A stretch of DNA of 64,000 nt from Kiloniella laminariae (GCF_027214005.1 NZ_JAPWGY010000001.1:124001-188000); one strand, 5' to 3'. Shown: positions 1 through 8,064, counted from the stretch's first letter. Notes: a model not told the origin generated them from the letters alone. A program made the numbers and translations.

Positions 1-110
1 CTGTAGGGAGGGACGGTGTAGTGCTTTTGCAGAACAGGTGGAAGTTTTTCCCAGTCTGCGCCGAATATTTGTTCAAAAAGAAGGCGCGAAGCCTGTCGGG
101 AAACCTGCAT
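1..110 (-). CDS. N-terminal fragment of a DUF4166-like protein (runs off left edge)
   Basis: Read on the minus strand, an ATG at 110 opens a frame with no stop to the window edge (36 codons plus 2 bases). The fragment contains FEQIFGADWEKLPPVLQKHY, which resembles the start of DUF4166 proteins (a small conserved domain often found near or fused to SDR-type oxidoreductases). No convincing ribosome-binding site is visible. It is divergent from the DUF2269 gene, and such pairs are plausible neighbours. Function is unknown. With only 36 residues available, the family call is tentative. Confidence 0.45.
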   Translation of the reverse strand, partial: MQVSRQASRLLFEQIFGADWEKLPPVLQKHYTVPPY

Positions 111-211
111 TGAAAAACGGTTCTTTGTAATGCCAGCTGAGAGACGAGGCCAAGGCCCGGTCCGCAAGAAATGGGCTGTTCTTTTGAAGATAGTTCTGTC
201 TTGATGTTTTT

Positions 212-682
212 ATGGATTATCTGCTGCTTAAATGGATTCATATCGTCAGTTCCACCATACTCTTTGGCACAGGAATTGGCAGTGCTTTTTACATGTTTGT
301 TGCCAACCGCAGCAGGGATACGGCTGCAATCTACTTTGTTGTGCGTCATGTGGTGTGGGCAGACTGGATCTTCACCACACCTGCCGTCATCATCCAGCTA
401 GCTACGGGCCTGGCGCTGGTTGAGGTGACAGGGGCAAGTTTTGAGGACGCCTGGCTGTTCTGGGGGGTAACTCTGTATTTCTTTGCCGGTGCCTGCTGGC
501 TGCCAGTGGTCTGGTTACAGATCCGTATGTGTGCCGATTTGCGTGATTGTCTCGAAGATCAGACTGTGCTTCCCGCGCGCTACTGGCGCTATGAGCGCTG
601 GTGGATTGTGCTGGGATCCTTGGCCTTTCCTGCAGTGCTGCTTGTGTTTTACCTTATGGTTTTCAGGCCGCTTGCCTTTTGA
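212..682 (+). CDS. DUF2269 family integral membrane protein
   Basis: A 156-residue, very hydrophobic protein with about four predicted membrane helices: near the N-terminus (LKWIHIVSSTILFGTG), around residues 48-70, around 80-105 and near the C-terminus. The early HIVSSTILFGTGIG stretch and the helix layout match the DUF2269 family of small inner-membrane proteins, whose function is not established. Length agrees with the family. The ATG at 212 begins at the first hydrophobic helix, with only a weak ribosome-binding site ahead of it. It is divergent from the DUF4166-like fragment at the left edge and followed by about 190 bp without a gene before the PAS_5 gene. Confidence 0.75.
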   Translation: MDYLLLKWIHIVSSTILFGTGIGSAFYMFVANRSRDTAAIYFVVRHVVWADWIFTTPAVIIQLATGLALVEVTGASFEDAWLFWGVTLYFFAGACWLPVVWLQIRMCADLRDCLEDQTVLPARYWRYERWWIVLGSLAFPAVLLVFYLMVFRPLAF

Positions 683-869
683 CTTTACAGGCGATTTTAC
701 CAGAAATTCTACATAGGAATTGCAGTGTTCCACGTCACGAGATCTCAAGCAGGTAAATGTGGCGGGGCTGATTTCTTGGTGAGTACGAAAGAACAGTGTA
801 AAATAGGTGTCACCAGAAGGGGCGTGACAAGATTTCTTCACCACAAGATTTTTCAATGAAGGAAAGTTT

Positions 870-1337
870 ATGGATCGATTGGGTTTGGAAAATGACCTGC
901 TGGTCGAACTGCTTCACTATTGGAGCAAACAGGCCCTTCCCGGATGTTTACCCGGAAGAAAAGATATTGATCCGCTTGATATCCCCCACCTGTTACCCTT
1001 TTGCGAACTGATTGATGTGGAAAAAGAGCCTCTGGATTTTATCTATCGCTTGCTTGGAACAAAAATTGATCACATAACCCGTGAAAAATACACTGGCATG
1101 CGAGTCAGTGATATTCCGACCCAACGTGCGCCGAGCCTGATTTTTGATCTCTACAGTCAAGTTGCAAAGAGCGGGAAACCTGTGCGGGCTGTTTTACCCT
1201 ATGTTGGCGAAAAATTAAAAACCAAGGAAGTAGAATGCCTGGTCCTGCCCCTTGCCGCGAACGGGCAGGATGTTGATATGCTGTTGGGGGGGATTGCACT
1301 CTCGAATATGGAAGTTCGGCTGTTGGCGGGTTTATAG
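870..1337 (+). CDS. PAS_5 (DUF1457-type) domain protein
   Basis: A 155-residue soluble protein made of one PAS-like domain. Features typical of alphaproteobacterial PAS_5 proteins are the opening tryptophan-rich segment (LLHYWSKQALPGCLPGRKDI), the central FIYRLLGTKID strand-turn, and the later LVLPLAANGQDVDMLLGGI strands. These proteins probably sense a small molecule or partner, but no ligand is known and there is no output domain here. The start is well supported: AAGGAAAG lies a few bases before the ATG at 870. It is monocistronic and ends opposite the convergent VOC gene. Confidence 0.75.
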   Translation: MDRLGLENDLLVELLHYWSKQALPGCLPGRKDIDPLDIPHLLPFCELIDVEKEPLDFIYRLLGTKIDHITREKYTGMRVSDIPTQRAPSLIFDLYSQVAKSGKPVRAVLPYVGEKLKTKEVECLVLPLAANGQDVDMLLGGIALSNMEVRLLAGL

Positions 1338-1535
1338 TTTATCGTGCTGGTTTCACTAATTCTCCCGACCAACTGCATTGCATTGTTGGTGGGACAAAGC
1401 CGGAGGCCGTGCATCGAAGAGTTCTCTTCGCTAGGATCCTCCGGGTGTCTTGTCTTTGTACGTCTACTGTAAACAGTCGACGTAGACGAAGAGGTGTTTG
1501 CCCCGTAGCCAGGTGGTAGGGCAGTAGGGCGGCGA
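1338..1535. other. Convergent intergenic region with inverted repeats
   Basis: This stretch separates two convergent genes. It holds two inverted repeats: ACCAAC/GTTGGT flanking an 11-bp spacer near 1369-1391, and CGTCTAC at 1461-1467 paired with GTAGACG at 1482-1488, with a nested ACTGTAAACAGT palindrome at 1466-1477. Neither has a clear T-tract, so they are not textbook terminators, but position suggests transcript ends. No open frame of interest is seen. Confidence 0.4.
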
Positions 1536-1913
1536 TTAGTCCCAGGACCCATCCCGGGCGTTGACCAGATGGATGACAGATGAAGGGCTGGTAACCCAAT
1601 AGCCGTCGAAGGTCTCGCCCAGATCCTCGATCTCGTCACATCTGATGACACCGCTATCCGACAGGACCCTGGCGGCTGCGGCAGTATCGTCGGTCACGAT
1701 TTCCAGCCATAATTCGGCTTGGCTCATAGTGGGCACTTTGTCGATCCAAAGGTTGTTTGATCCGAATTTAAACCCGACGGAATCACCGGCGGGTCCAGCG
1801 ATCTGCTCCAGGCCGAGAAGGTCGCGGTAGAACCCAACTGTTGCGTCGTACTGATGCGGAGGTACCTTCATCGCGATGTTCTTGCCACCAGAAAATTTGG
1901 GGGTCATTTTCAT
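1536..1913 (-). CDS. VOC/glyoxalase-fold protein
   Basis: A 125-residue single-domain vicinal-oxygen-chelate protein. The segment YDATVGFYRDLLGLEQI is the characteristic first beta-alpha unit. ELWLEIVTDD and DGYWVTSPSSVIHLV are the later strands. VOC proteins can be metal-dependent dioxygenases, isomerases, or binding proteins for drugs; the substrate cannot be read from sequence. The ATG at 1913 overlaps the ArsR stop by 4 bases (ATGA) and CAGGGAGAA precedes it, so it is translationally coupled as the last gene of the SRPBCC-ArsR-VOC operon and is probably controlled by that repressor. Confidence 0.85.
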   Translation of the reverse strand: MKMTPKFSGGKNIAMKVPPHQYDATVGFYRDLLGLEQIAGPAGDSVGFKFGSNNLWIDKVPTMSQAELWLEIVTDDTAAAARVLSDSGVIRCDEIEDLGETFDGYWVTSPSSVIHLVNARDGSWD

Positions 1914-2407
1914 TTCTCCCTGTTCTGTTTTATTGGGTTCTGTTTTATTGGGTTCTGTTCCTTTGGCTTGGCGAGGGCAGATCTTTGGCCAGCAAGCTCG
2001 AGTGCGGGATCACCCTCTGCCGGTTTGCCAGCATCCTGCGTAGCCTTAGCCGGTTGGTCCGCAGCGGGACTGGCAAGGTGCGCCTTCAGGCGGTCGAGGG
2101 CGTCATCCCATTTTTCGCCAACAAGCGCCAAGAAGGCGTTTGCCTCTTCCAGCTTTTCCTTTTCAAGACTGTAAAGTGTTTCCCGACCGGATCTTTCTGA
2201 GGAGACCAACCGCGCGTCGGTAAGAGTTTTTAGATGTTTACTGATGGCTTGTCTTGATACGTCCATGTCTTCACAAAGCACAGAAATCGACAGGGCATCG
2301 GCACTGTACAGTTTTTTGACAAGAGCAAGCCGCCGCTGGTCCCCGAGTGCAGAAAACGTCATTGCGAGGTCAGCTGTCCCGGCTGATTGTGCGGGGTTAT
2401 TCGACAT
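1910..2407 (-). CDS. ArsR-family winged-helix repressor with extended C-terminus
   Basis: A 165-residue regulator. Residues about 12-95 form the ArsR winged helix (FSALGDQRRLALVKKL, then the recognition helix MDVSRQAISKHLKTL and wing SGRETLYSLEKEKL). No metal-binding CxC motif is present. It resembles ArsR repressors paired with AHSA1/SRPBCC genes. The tail after residue 110 is low-complexity (Ala, Pro, Lys, Gln) and ends in a short tandem repeat, NPIKQNPIKQN, encoded by 15-bp repeats. The gene overlaps the upstream SRPBCC gene by 11 bp and the downstream VOC gene by 4 bp, so the three form one operon, probably autoregulated. Confidence 0.9.
   Translation of the reverse strand: MSNNPAQSAGTADLAMTFSALGDQRRLALVKKLYSADALSISVLCEDMDVSRQAISKHLKTLTDARLVSSERSGRETLYSLEKEKLEEANAFLALVGEKWDDALDRLKAHLASPAADQPAKATQDAGKPAEGDPALELAGQRSALAKPKEQNPIKQNPIKQNREK
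1923..1960 (-). repeat. 15-bp tandem repeat in the arsR 3' end
   Basis: TTCTGTTTTATTGGG occurs exactly twice in tandem (1923-1937, 1938-1952), followed by a partial third copy. It encodes the repeated NPIKQ peptide at the end of the ArsR protein. Exact copies suggest a recent slippage expansion; since the unit is a multiple of three it keeps the frame and the overlap with the VOC gene. Confidence 0.9.
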
Positions 2408-2843
2408 AGGATTTAATGTTGTTCATTTGCATGGTCCAACCACCCTCGTTCATTCGAAACACATTTATACCCTTGTTGTCCGGCAGCTTGTCGAAGCCAC
2501 TTTCACGAAGCGTCATCCTTGTTCGGTCTCCTTTGGGTTCCAGCGTGAATTCCACCAGCGTTACCTTGTTCTGGAGATCCGGGTCATCCGGGCTGACAGT
2601 TTCATCCATTGGCCAGACGAAACTGAACCGCTTTGGTTGTTCCAGTGTCTCCAGACGCATCCAGAAAGGCAGGCCATGATGACAGGAAGAGGTTACTTTC
2701 CCCGTTGTTATCTTGCCGACCTGAAATGGCCCCTGCAGGTCGAGCTGGAACCAGCTGCCGAATTCCTTGTAGTCCGCAAGTGCTTGCCAAACCCGTCCTA
2801 TTGGGGCGTTAAGGTCGAGGATTCGTTCTATGCTGTTTGTCAT
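2397..2843 (-). CDS. SRPBCC / AHSA1-like START-fold protein
   Basis: A 148-residue protein of the activator-of-Hsp90-ATPase-like SRPBCC family. It opens with the usual strand and helix (IERILDLNAPIGRVWQALAD), continues through WFQLDLQGPFQVGK, and ends with FRMNEGGWTMQMNNI, the C-terminal long helix. These proteins form a deep hydrophobic ligand pocket; the ligand is unknown. I place the start at the ATG at 2843, which has GGAG seven bases upstream, rather than the TTG two codons earlier. It is the first gene of the operon with ArsR and VOC genes, an arrangement in which the ArsR protein commonly represses the SRPBCC gene. Confidence 0.88.
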   Translation of the reverse strand: MTNSIERILDLNAPIGRVWQALADYKEFGSWFQLDLQGPFQVGKITTGKVTSSCHHGLPFWMRLETLEQPKRFSFVWPMDETVSPDDPDLQNKVTLVEFTLEPKGDRTRMTLRESGFDKLPDNKGINVFRMNEGGWTMQMNNIKSYVE

Positions 2844-3033
2844 ATGCAACTCCGTGGTTGCACAAAATATGCTTCAGGGGGAATTAAAATGCAACCATTT
2901 TGTTGCGTATCTATGTTGCTGTTAAATTGTCTGGTATCCGTGTCTTCCTCGGTGGCGATTGACGTAAGTCAAGGTCAGTTGAGAAAGTTCCATCTATTAT
3001 GGTCCTGTAGACGGCAGACATAAGGGAGTAGAG

Positions 3034-3273
3034 ATGTCTCAACATACACCGCACGAACTGGTGGACGAATTCCCGGAATATCGGGATCGCATTCGCGACA
3101 AAAAGCTGTCCGATGCCCACTTTGCCAAACTGGCTGATGATTATCACCGGGTTAACCGGATGGTGCATCGTCACGAAAGTGAGGTCGAGGTCTTGAGTGA
3201 TGACCATATTACCGAGATCAAGAAAGAGCGTCTGGTGCTGAAGGATACAATCTTCTCGTTTTTGTCGGCTTGA
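3034..3273 (+). CDS. YdcH-like DUF465 protein
   Basis: A 79-residue, highly charged helical protein. HELVDEFPEYRDRIRDKKLSD and FAKLADDYHRVNRMVHRHES are the hallmarks of the DUF465/YdcH family, followed by EIKKERLVLKDTIFSFL. The family forms small helical hairpins of unknown function and is often expressed in stationary phase. GAGTAGAG precedes the ATG. A strong factor-independent terminator follows directly, so this is a single-gene transcript. Confidence 0.9.
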   Translation: MSQHTPHELVDEFPEYRDRIRDKKLSDAHFAKLADDYHRVNRMVHRHESEVEVLSDDHITEIKKERLVLKDTIFSFLSA

Positions 3274-3300
3274 TTACTTGTTAAATTCCCCAAGAGACTT

Positions 3301-3330
3301 AGGCTGCCTTCGTGGCAGCCTATTTTTTTG
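3301..3330 (+). terminator. Rho-independent terminator of the ydcH-like gene
   Basis: AGGCTGCC / GGCAGCCT form an 8-bp stem around TTCGT (3301-3321), followed by ATTTTTTT. It lies 27 bp after the ydcH-like stop and just before the end of the convergent hydroxylase gene. Confidence 0.93.
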
Positions 3331-3353
3331 TTGATCGCTCACAAACAGAAAGC

Positions 3354-4025
3354 TCAGGTCTCAGACCAGAGCCTGAGCAGGTTTGCATAGTTCTTGCTCA
3401 GAAGATCAAAGTTGCGGCTTTTGCCCTCCTGATCAAACAGGTTCCGGCGTACCTGATCAAGATCATAGAGAATTTCACGCTGTTCGGCAGAGCGTACGAG
3501 GCTCTGGACCCAGCTGACGGCCACGAGCCGTACCCCTTTGGTAACCGGGGCAACCTTGTGGAGTGTGGTTGAGGGGTAGGTAATGGCAGATCCGGCCGGG
3601 AGCTTGAATTTTTGTTCCCCCATGGGGCTGTCCATCACCAGTTCTCCTCCTTCATAGCTGTCGGGATCATTGAGAAAAACAGTGAAGGAAACATCGGTTC
3701 TCAGTCCCCGATCTGCCCCCATAATCGCGTCATCCACGTGAAAGCCGTATTCCATTCCTGCTTCATAGCGACTGAACAGGGGCGGGCGCATCCGCCGGGG
3801 CTGGAGCGCCAGGCCAAATTGGGCATTCTGCTGGAGAGAACGGACCAATACAGCTTTTGCCTGTTGTGCAACCGTATCACGGCTTGAGAGCTGTTGGTTG
3901 TTCTTGACCAGACGCGCGTGCCAGCCTGCAGTGAGCTTGCCGTCTTTGAAGGTTCCCTGTTCCAGCAGGCTTTGGATTTTTCCCAGGTCACTTTTGTTGA
4001 GCAGGTCGGGAATGACGAGAATCAT
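3354..4025 (-). CDS. piuC: PiuC/YbiX-type Fe(II)/2-oxoglutarate PKHD hydroxylase
   Basis: A 223-residue Fe(II)- and 2-oxoglutarate-dependent dioxygenase. The metal triad is visible as His96-x-Asp98 (FHVDDAIMG) and His156 (TTLHKVAPV), with Arg166 (KGVRLVAVSW) as the 2-oxoglutarate ligand. The C-terminal helical region after residue 175 is also typical of PiuC. Homologues are iron-repressed and usually sit beside siderophore receptors or iron-uptake genes; their substrate is unresolved. I use the ATG at 4025, preceded by CGAGG, because the upstream extension does not match the family. It is the last gene of the minus-strand iron block, separated from DUF1513 by about 150 bp, so it may have its own promoter. 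Confidence 0.9.
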   Translation of the reverse strand: MILVIPDLLNKSDLGKIQSLLEQGTFKDGKLTAGWHARLVKNNQQLSSRDTVAQQAKAVLVRSLQQNAQFGLALQPRRMRPPLFSRYEAGMEYGFHVDDAIMGADRGLRTDVSFTVFLNDPDSYEGGELVMDSPMGEQKFKLPAGSAITYPSTTLHKVAPVTKGVRLVAVSWVQSLVRSAEQREILYDLDQVRRNLFDQEGKSRNFDLLSKNYANLLRLWSET

Positions 4026-4172
4026 GTGGTGGCCTCGATAATAATCCAGCAGGAAAAGGGTGTTGAAAGGATAGCCACCCTTTTGCCAAAGGTACAGAGA
4101 TCCACAAGAAGATACTGGCAAAAAGAATATACATGCCAGAATCTCCAAAGTTCAAAAGAGTCACCCCTCGCT

Positions 4173-5288
4173 TTAGAGTGAGGTGAGGTGGTTGTCCCAG
4201 GCGATGTCAGGGTTTTGATAGAGCAGTTCCCCGCCTTGATAAATTCTGCCCATGCCATCGGAAATGACAAAATCTGCCGGGTTATCCGGACTGGCGGCGA
4301 CCCCGCCAGCATCGACCAGTTCTTTAATTTCGAGCAGGTTGCCATCGAGGCTGTTCCATATGGCGATGCGATCGCCTCTTGGGGCAGAAGTGGCGATCCG
4401 TTTGCCATCTCTGCTGGCAGCAACAGATCCGATATACTGCTTCATGTGGGAAAACGTTTTTGGTGGGGCCGAGAAAACGATTTCATTTCCTCTGCTATGT
4501 TTGCCAACCAGGCTGATACTATCTGCGGGGTTCCCTTCATATTGCCCCCCGAACCAGATTGATCCATCCCCGGCTTCTGCCATGTGGCGAATTGAAAGCT
4601 GATAGTACTCTGCTGGTAATTTTACCCGCTCAAGCAGGCGACCATCTCTGGCATCAAGATAGACGAGGGACGGCTCCATGGTTGAAAGGTTGAGTTTTTC
4701 ACGCGGATAGTCCGGATGGGTCAGTATCCCGCCGTTGGCAACAGCGATGGTCTTTTTATCTGACATAAGCAAGGCTTCATGTGGGCCGATACCATGGGTA
4801 TCAAACTGTCCCAGACGTTTATAACTCTCGCGGGTATCGTAAATGCCCAGTATGCCACGTTCATTTTCATAATCATTTTCAGTGGCATAAAGCAAAGCGC
4901 CATCGGGAGAGAAAAAGCCGTGCCCATAAAAATGCAATCCTTGGGGGGGCGTGAAGAACTGCTGCCGGGAGAAAGTCTCAAGATCAAGGGCCAGAGCGAT
5001 GTGCCCGGGGCGACGGGCAAAGGTCACGGCCTTTTTTCGATCGGGGGATATGGTCGTTGCATGTCCCCGGTTTTCGAGTTTCTCGCTGAAGAGCAACGTT
5101 CCATTCGGGTCCAGTACCGCGACAGAAAAGAGTTCTCCAGCTTCCCTGCGTGCAGCAATGAAAGCTGGCTGGCCGCTTCCCGGTTTTGATTGTGCTGCAG
5201 CGTTTTTGTCAAAGGGAAGCAAGAATGAAGAGAGAAGTGTTGTAGAGCCTATCCCTGCCAGCAGTTTTCTCCGCGTCATACTGTTCAT
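4173..5288 (-). CDS. DUF1513 family protein with Tat signal
   Basis: About 371 residues. The N-terminus TRRKLLAGIGSTTLLSS is a twin-arginine signal followed by an Ala-rich cleavage region (NAAAQ), so the protein is predicted to be exported folded to the periplasm. The rest is a beta-propeller-like sequence with repeated blades (ISPDRKKAVTFARR, FFSPDGALLYATEND, AASRDGKRIATSAPRGD), matching DUF1513. This family is nearly always found behind imelysin and di-haem oxidoreductase genes in iron-regulated operons. Alternative starts at 5303 (ATG, overlapping the imelysin stop) and 5306 (TTG) cannot be excluded. Confidence 0.88.
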   Translation of the reverse strand: MNSMTRRKLLAGIGSTTLLSSFLLPFDKNAAAQSKPGSGQPAFIAARREAGELFSVAVLDPNGTLLFSEKLENRGHATTISPDRKKAVTFARRPGHIALALDLETFSRQQFFTPPQGLHFYGHGFFSPDGALLYATENDYENERGILGIYDTRESYKRLGQFDTHGIGPHEALLMSDKKTIAVANGGILTHPDYPREKLNLSTMEPSLVYLDARDGRLLERVKLPAEYYQLSIRHMAEAGDGSIWFGGQYEGNPADSISLVGKHSRGNEIVFSAPPKTFSHMKQYIGSVAASRDGKRIATSAPRGDRIAIWNSLDGNLLEIKELVDAGGVAASPDNPADFVISDGMGRIYQGGELLYQNPDIAWDNHLTSL

Positions 5289-5292
5289 TGCA

Positions 5293-6399
5293 TTAGTCAC
5301 CATCAAGGGAGTTGAAACCCAGACTCAGACCGAGATACTCAGGCAGAAGATCTGCGACAATATTTTGTGCGCCAGCGAGAGGGATCAGGCTATAACTCAG
5401 ACGTTTGTGTGAAGCAGGATCTTTGGTCAGGGCAGACCAGCTCTGGGGTTTTTTCAGCTGTTCAACGAATACCTGGCTTGCCTGATCGATTTCAAAGTCG
5501 AGAGAGCTTGTCAGCCGGGGAGCCAATTTTGTCAGTCCGCCCGCTTCGACCAGTTGCCTGATGCTGGTAAGGTCAGCCTGAAGGGCAACAAGCGTCAGGT
5601 TGGAACGCCAGAAGGGGGCAAGCTTGGCTTTTGAGGCCGCCGGGTTTTCCCGCAGGGCGTTGGCAAGCTTCATGTCCCGGCTGCTTTGCAGATTTTCGCT
5701 GATGACCCGCAAAAAATCCTGCATCGCTTCTGCATCATTTCGATAGGTCGGATTTTCCGGACCGGTGTTGTAAAGCAAATTTGCAAAGCCGTCCGGATTT
5801 TTCCATTCAGCAACAATTTCGTCTGCAGTTCGGGTAATCGCCTGTGTGATGCTTACCCCATAGCGGCAGCGGAAATTATCGGCAGAAGCCGTGGCCAGAT
5901 TTTCAGAACCGCGGCCAAACAGAACATATTCCAGTGCAAGAATCCCCTGTGTAGGGACTGATTTTTTACGTAGATCCTCTACAGCAAGGGCCGTTGGGTC
6001 CTGTTGGCTGATCAGCTCTTCAACCTGTTTCAGACCACGGGAGCGCCGATCCGGCCAGAAAAACAATCGTTCCTGACGGTTGTCCGAAATTGCGGGGCCA
6101 AGGCGGTACATCTCGACAGCGGACCAGGCGATGACCAGATTCCTGAATTCATCCCGGGTCTGTTGCAGCTGTTCTGGCCCGGGAGCCTGACAGAGAGTTT
6201 CAAGCACGCGCCCCTGTGTCATGGCTGCGGTGATCAGTTTTTGATAACCGGGGAGAACCGAATGCTCGACCATCTGTTTCACGACCGGGGCAAAATCCGG
6301 TTGAGGGAGAGGCTCCTGTGCTGACAGTCCGTTCTGGAATATACCTGCAAGAAACAAAGACACCGCAAGTAGGCGTAGGCGGGGGGCGAGGCTCGGCAT
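5293..6399 (-). CDS. Imelysin-family periplasmic protein (second copy)
   Basis: 368 residues with an N-terminal signal peptide (LRLLAVSLFLAGIFQNGLSAQ). The body is all-helical and matches the imelysin/IrpA-like (peptidase M75) fold, with the conserved YRLGPAISDNRQERLFFWPD helix. The position of the GxHxxE signature reads GILALE, so the histidine is replaced by leucine; this copy may have lost metal or haem coordination at that site. Its stop and the DUF1513 start are five bases apart, and its ATG overlaps the di-haem gene stop by one base (TGATG), showing tight coupling. Imelysins are induced by iron limitation in several bacteria; their biochemical role is unsettled. Confidence 0.88.
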   Translation of the reverse strand: MPSLAPRLRLLAVSLFLAGIFQNGLSAQEPLPQPDFAPVVKQMVEHSVLPGYQKLITAAMTQGRVLETLCQAPGPEQLQQTRDEFRNLVIAWSAVEMYRLGPAISDNRQERLFFWPDRRSRGLKQVEELISQQDPTALAVEDLRKKSVPTQGILALEYVLFGRGSENLATASADNFRCRYGVSITQAITRTADEIVAEWKNPDGFANLLYNTGPENPTYRNDAEAMQDFLRVISENLQSSRDMKLANALRENPAASKAKLAPFWRSNLTLVALQADLTSIRQLVEAGGLTKLAPRLTSSLDFEIDQASQVFVEQLKKPQSWSALTKDPASHKRLSYSLIPLAGAQNIVADLLPEYLGLSLGFNSLDGD

Positions 6400-7946
6400 C
6401 AGAGGGACTCCAGGAAACGGATCAGGGATTTTCGATCTTCGGGGGACATGGTGACGACCTTGTCTCTGGCACTCTGGGCCTCTCCACCATGCCAGAGCAC
6501 AGCTTCCAGCAAGTTTCGCGCCCGGCCATCATGAAGAAAATAACTGTGCCCATTTACGGTCTGGGTCAAGCCAATTCCCCAAAGTGGAGCCGTACGCCAC
6601 TCTCTTCCGGTCGCGTCGCCAACAGGGCGTCCGTCTGCAAGTGCTTCACCCATGTCATGAAGAAGGAGGTCGCTATAGGGCCAGATCAGCTGAAACTGCA
6701 GTTCTTTTTGAGGCGCGTTCCGTCGGGTGACAAATTTGGGATGGTGGCAGGAAATACAGCCCGCGGTATAGAACATTTCCTTGCCTGCCAGAACCTCTGG
6801 ATCATTGACATCCCGGCGGGCAGGAACCGCCAGATTGCGGGAATAGAAGGCAACAAGGTCAAGTACTGGTGCTGGGGCCTCGCTGGTACCTAGGTTTTCC
6901 TGTACCCCGTTGGGTTGCTCGAAACAGTCCTTCTGAGCGGCGGTGCAATCCCCCCAATGCGCAAGAACATCGGGGGTCGATATGCCGATGTCGCCAGCAA
7001 AAGCATTGGCTGACTGTTGACGAATAGAGCTGTTGGATGCTTTCCAGCCGAAACGTCCAAGCTGTTTTTTATCACTTCCGGGGGCAAGTACCATACTTGC
7101 CTTGCCCGAGATTCCATCCTGGTTCTGATCGTCGGGATCGGCGAGAGCCAGAATATCCCCTTCATGAATTGCCTCAAGCAATCCGAGGCCAATCATCGGC
7201 TGGGCGATGCGGGGAGACAACATGACATCGTCATCCATTGGGCCATAAGCCAGTTCGCCGACAGAATAACTGGGGTGGCGCAGGGTTGCGGTTTCTCCCC
7301 CGGAAAGTTCGATTGTCTCTTCCCTGTAGCTGATCAGCATCCGGCCTTCGGCAGGGAGGCCCGGTGTCGCCTGATCCTGAAGTTGTCCTCCATAGGTAGG
7401 TTCAGGGATACGTTGCAGTTGGCCTGATGAGATGGCGGCTTTTTCTTCTTCTGTACGGGGAGGCACCGACAGGCGCAGGAACATCGAGGTGGCAATGTCA
7501 GCGTTGCTTTCTGGGGGGTGTCCGCGTCCGTCTTTCAAGTGGCAGCGCTGGCAGGATCTGGCATTGAAGAGGGGGCCGAGACCGTCGGAAGCCCGGGTTG
7601 ATGAAGGGGAAGAAACCCAGATTTTCTTGAACAGGCCATTGCCAAGCTTGAAGTCACGTTCGCCCTCGAAACTGAGGTTTTCAGAAAAATGTGAAAAGGC
7701 ATCGCTGTTGACTGTACGGGTCGAAGTTGTGGCTCCAGCCTGTTTTTGCTCAAACCTCTCAGCCGTTGAAAAAAGCTCGGCTGGCTGGATAACGGCAAGG
7801 ACTTTTTGCAGCTCTTCTTGTGTCAGATCATTACGCCAGGGCTGGGGGGAGGGCTCGGCTGAAACGGCTCCTGAAAATGAAGACAGAAGGATCGCGAGGC
7901 AGAAGGTGTTTGTGAGGTGCACAAGCCGCATAAGGTCTGGTTTCAT
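6399..7946 (-). CDS. Di-haem c-type oxidoreductase (thiol oxidoreductase-like)
   Basis: 515 residues with a signal peptide ending around VSAEP. Two CxxCH haem c sites are visible: Cys132-Cys135-His136 (SCQRCHLKDG) and Cys397-Cys400-His401 (GCISCHHPKF). The GLGPLFNARSC motif before the first haem and HDGRARNLLEAVLWHGGEA near the end are typical of the family annotated as di-heme or thiol oxidoreductase. It is predicted to be periplasmic. Sitting between two imelysin genes, it probably performs electron transfer linked to iron acquisition; the real substrate is unknown. The start at 7946 has a weak ribosome-binding site, and a downstream ATG at codon 6 is possible. Confidence 0.9.
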   Translation of the reverse strand: MKPDLMRLVHLTNTFCLAILLSSFSGAVSAEPSPQPWRNDLTQEELQKVLAVIQPAELFSTAERFEQKQAGATTSTRTVNSDAFSHFSENLSFEGERDFKLGNGLFKKIWVSSPSSTRASDGLGPLFNARSCQRCHLKDGRGHPPESNADIATSMFLRLSVPPRTEEEKAAISSGQLQRIPEPTYGGQLQDQATPGLPAEGRMLISYREETIELSGGETATLRHPSYSVGELAYGPMDDDVMLSPRIAQPMIGLGLLEAIHEGDILALADPDDQNQDGISGKASMVLAPGSDKKQLGRFGWKASNSSIRQQSANAFAGDIGISTPDVLAHWGDCTAAQKDCFEQPNGVQENLGTSEAPAPVLDLVAFYSRNLAVPARRDVNDPEVLAGKEMFYTAGCISCHHPKFVTRRNAPQKELQFQLIWPYSDLLLHDMGEALADGRPVGDATGREWRTAPLWGIGLTQTVNGHSYFLHDGRARNLLEAVLWHGGEAQSARDKVVTMSPEDRKSLIRFLESL

Positions 7947-7983
7947 CGTATCTAGTGAGCGCGACCGAGTTTATTTATACAAA

Positions 7984-8031
7984 GCCGGTATTATTCAAAG
8001 CTGGTATTATTCAAAGCTGGTATTATTCAAA
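7984..8031. repeat. Three tandem 16-bp repeats upstream of the di-haem gene
   Basis: The unit GCTGGTATTATTCAAA is repeated three times without gaps: 7984-7999 (one difference, GCCGG), 8000-8015 and 8016-8031. It lies between the lead imelysin gene and the di-haem gene, immediately beside a 13-bp hairpin. Possible roles are a regulator-binding array, an A/T-rich translation leader, or simple slippage. Confidence 0.95.
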
Positions 8032-8033
8032 GA

Positions 8034-8064
8034 CTGTGGGCAGCTCCGGAAGAGCCGCCCACAG
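8034..8064. other. 13-bp perfect hairpin between imelysin and di-haem genes
   Basis: On the transcribed (minus) strand CTGTGGGCGGCTC pairs with GAGCTGCCCACAG around a TTCCG loop; all 13 positions pair if one G-U is allowed. There is no U-tract after it, so it is more likely an RNA-processing or stability element or a partial attenuator than a full terminator. Such an element could raise the level of the upstream imelysin message relative to the distal genes. Confidence 0.75.

Noticed and set aside
1338-1535. Mobile-element remnant suggested by inverted repeats between convergent genes
   Set aside because: The repeats are short, differ from each other, and no transposase fragment or target duplication is visible.
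4026-4148. N-terminal extension of the PiuC-type hydroxylase from a TTG at 4148
   Set aside because: The extension is hydrophobic and unlike the family; the ATG at 4025 has a ribosome-binding site and gives the usual length.
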